Shown one piece after another: positions 5,646-5,735 of a DNA stretch of 5,735 nt. The notes beneath the pieces are model-generated. The model saw only the letters and a list, made by a program, of their open reading frames with translations, did no database searches and was not told the DNA's origin. This DNA comes from an uncultured Clostridia bacterium (GTDB lineage: Bacteria > Bacillota > Clostridia > Christensenellales > UBA1242), in the NCBI GenBank assembly GCA_934725745.1, contig CAKVCH010000048.1, positions 1 through 5,735 of the forward strand, given 5' to 3'. How positions within the stretch are numbered: the stretch's first letter is position 1; each line of letters begins with the position of its first letter. The position numbers and the translations under genes were made by a program.

Positions 5646-5735
5646 ATGGCACATGCTATTACGGCGGATATGGTTGATTTTGAATATTACGCGCCTTATG
5701 ACAGTGAATGTTTCAGGAATCCTAATGGGAATGAG
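5646..5735 (+). CDS. Start of an unidentified gene, truncated by the window end
   Basis: An open frame of 30 codons begins at ATG 5646 and runs off the window. AGGGAG lies 8 bases upstream, and a strong promoter at 5590-5618 gives a short leader, so this is very probably a genuine gene start. An in-frame TTG at 5640 is less well placed relative to the ribosome site. The visible residues begin MAHAITADMVDFEYYAPYDS and contain several acidic and aromatic residues. There is no signal peptide pattern and no motif I can assign to a family. The function is unknown. Confidence 0.75.
   Translation, partial: MAHAITADMVDFEYYAPYDSECFRNPNGNE

Overview
The window is an A+T-rich bacterial chromosome segment with all genes on the + strand. 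Strong purine-rich ribosome sites (AGGGGA, AGGGGG, AGGGAG), a bacterial glycerol kinase tail and an adjacent prmC-prfA pair point to a Bacillota-like organism, perhaps an uncultivated gut clostridial lineage. That placement is inference; no rRNA or marker phylogeny is available here.

Layout: positions 3-149 are the last 48 codons of glycerol kinase (glpK). Positions 150-357 are non-coding and hold two copies of a conserved imperfect-hairpin element (151-206 and 269-322) with a possible weak promoter between them. Next come an alpha/beta hydrolase of the monoacylglycerol lipase/lysophospholipase type (358-1254), prmC with a TTG start (1267-2124) and prfA (2127-3197). The last two are separated by 2 bases, and the hydrolase is only 12 bases from prmC, so the three probably share a transcript. 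Positions 3198-3356 are non-coding and can fold into a closed multibranch structure: a 12-bp outer stem enclosing three hairpins. A 671-residue lysine-rich protein of unknown function follows (3357-5372). The next 273 bases are very A+T-rich, with a 24-base direct repeat, a hairpin and A-tracts. They end in a convincing sigma-A-type promoter driving the start of an unidentified gene at 5646 that runs off the window.

How the genes fit together: PrmC methylates the glutamine of the GGQ motif of release factor 1, and its substrate PrfA is encoded immediately downstream with its ribosome site inside the end of prmC, so these two are a functional unit in translation termination. The hydrolase could release glycerol from monoacylglycerols, which GlpK would phosphorylate; that link is inference from adjacency and family. 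The most distinctive material is the paired structured element after glpK, the cloverleaf-like element after prfA, and the lysine-rich protein, whose central tract (residues 401-490) is 48% lysine. None of these is a proven new system.
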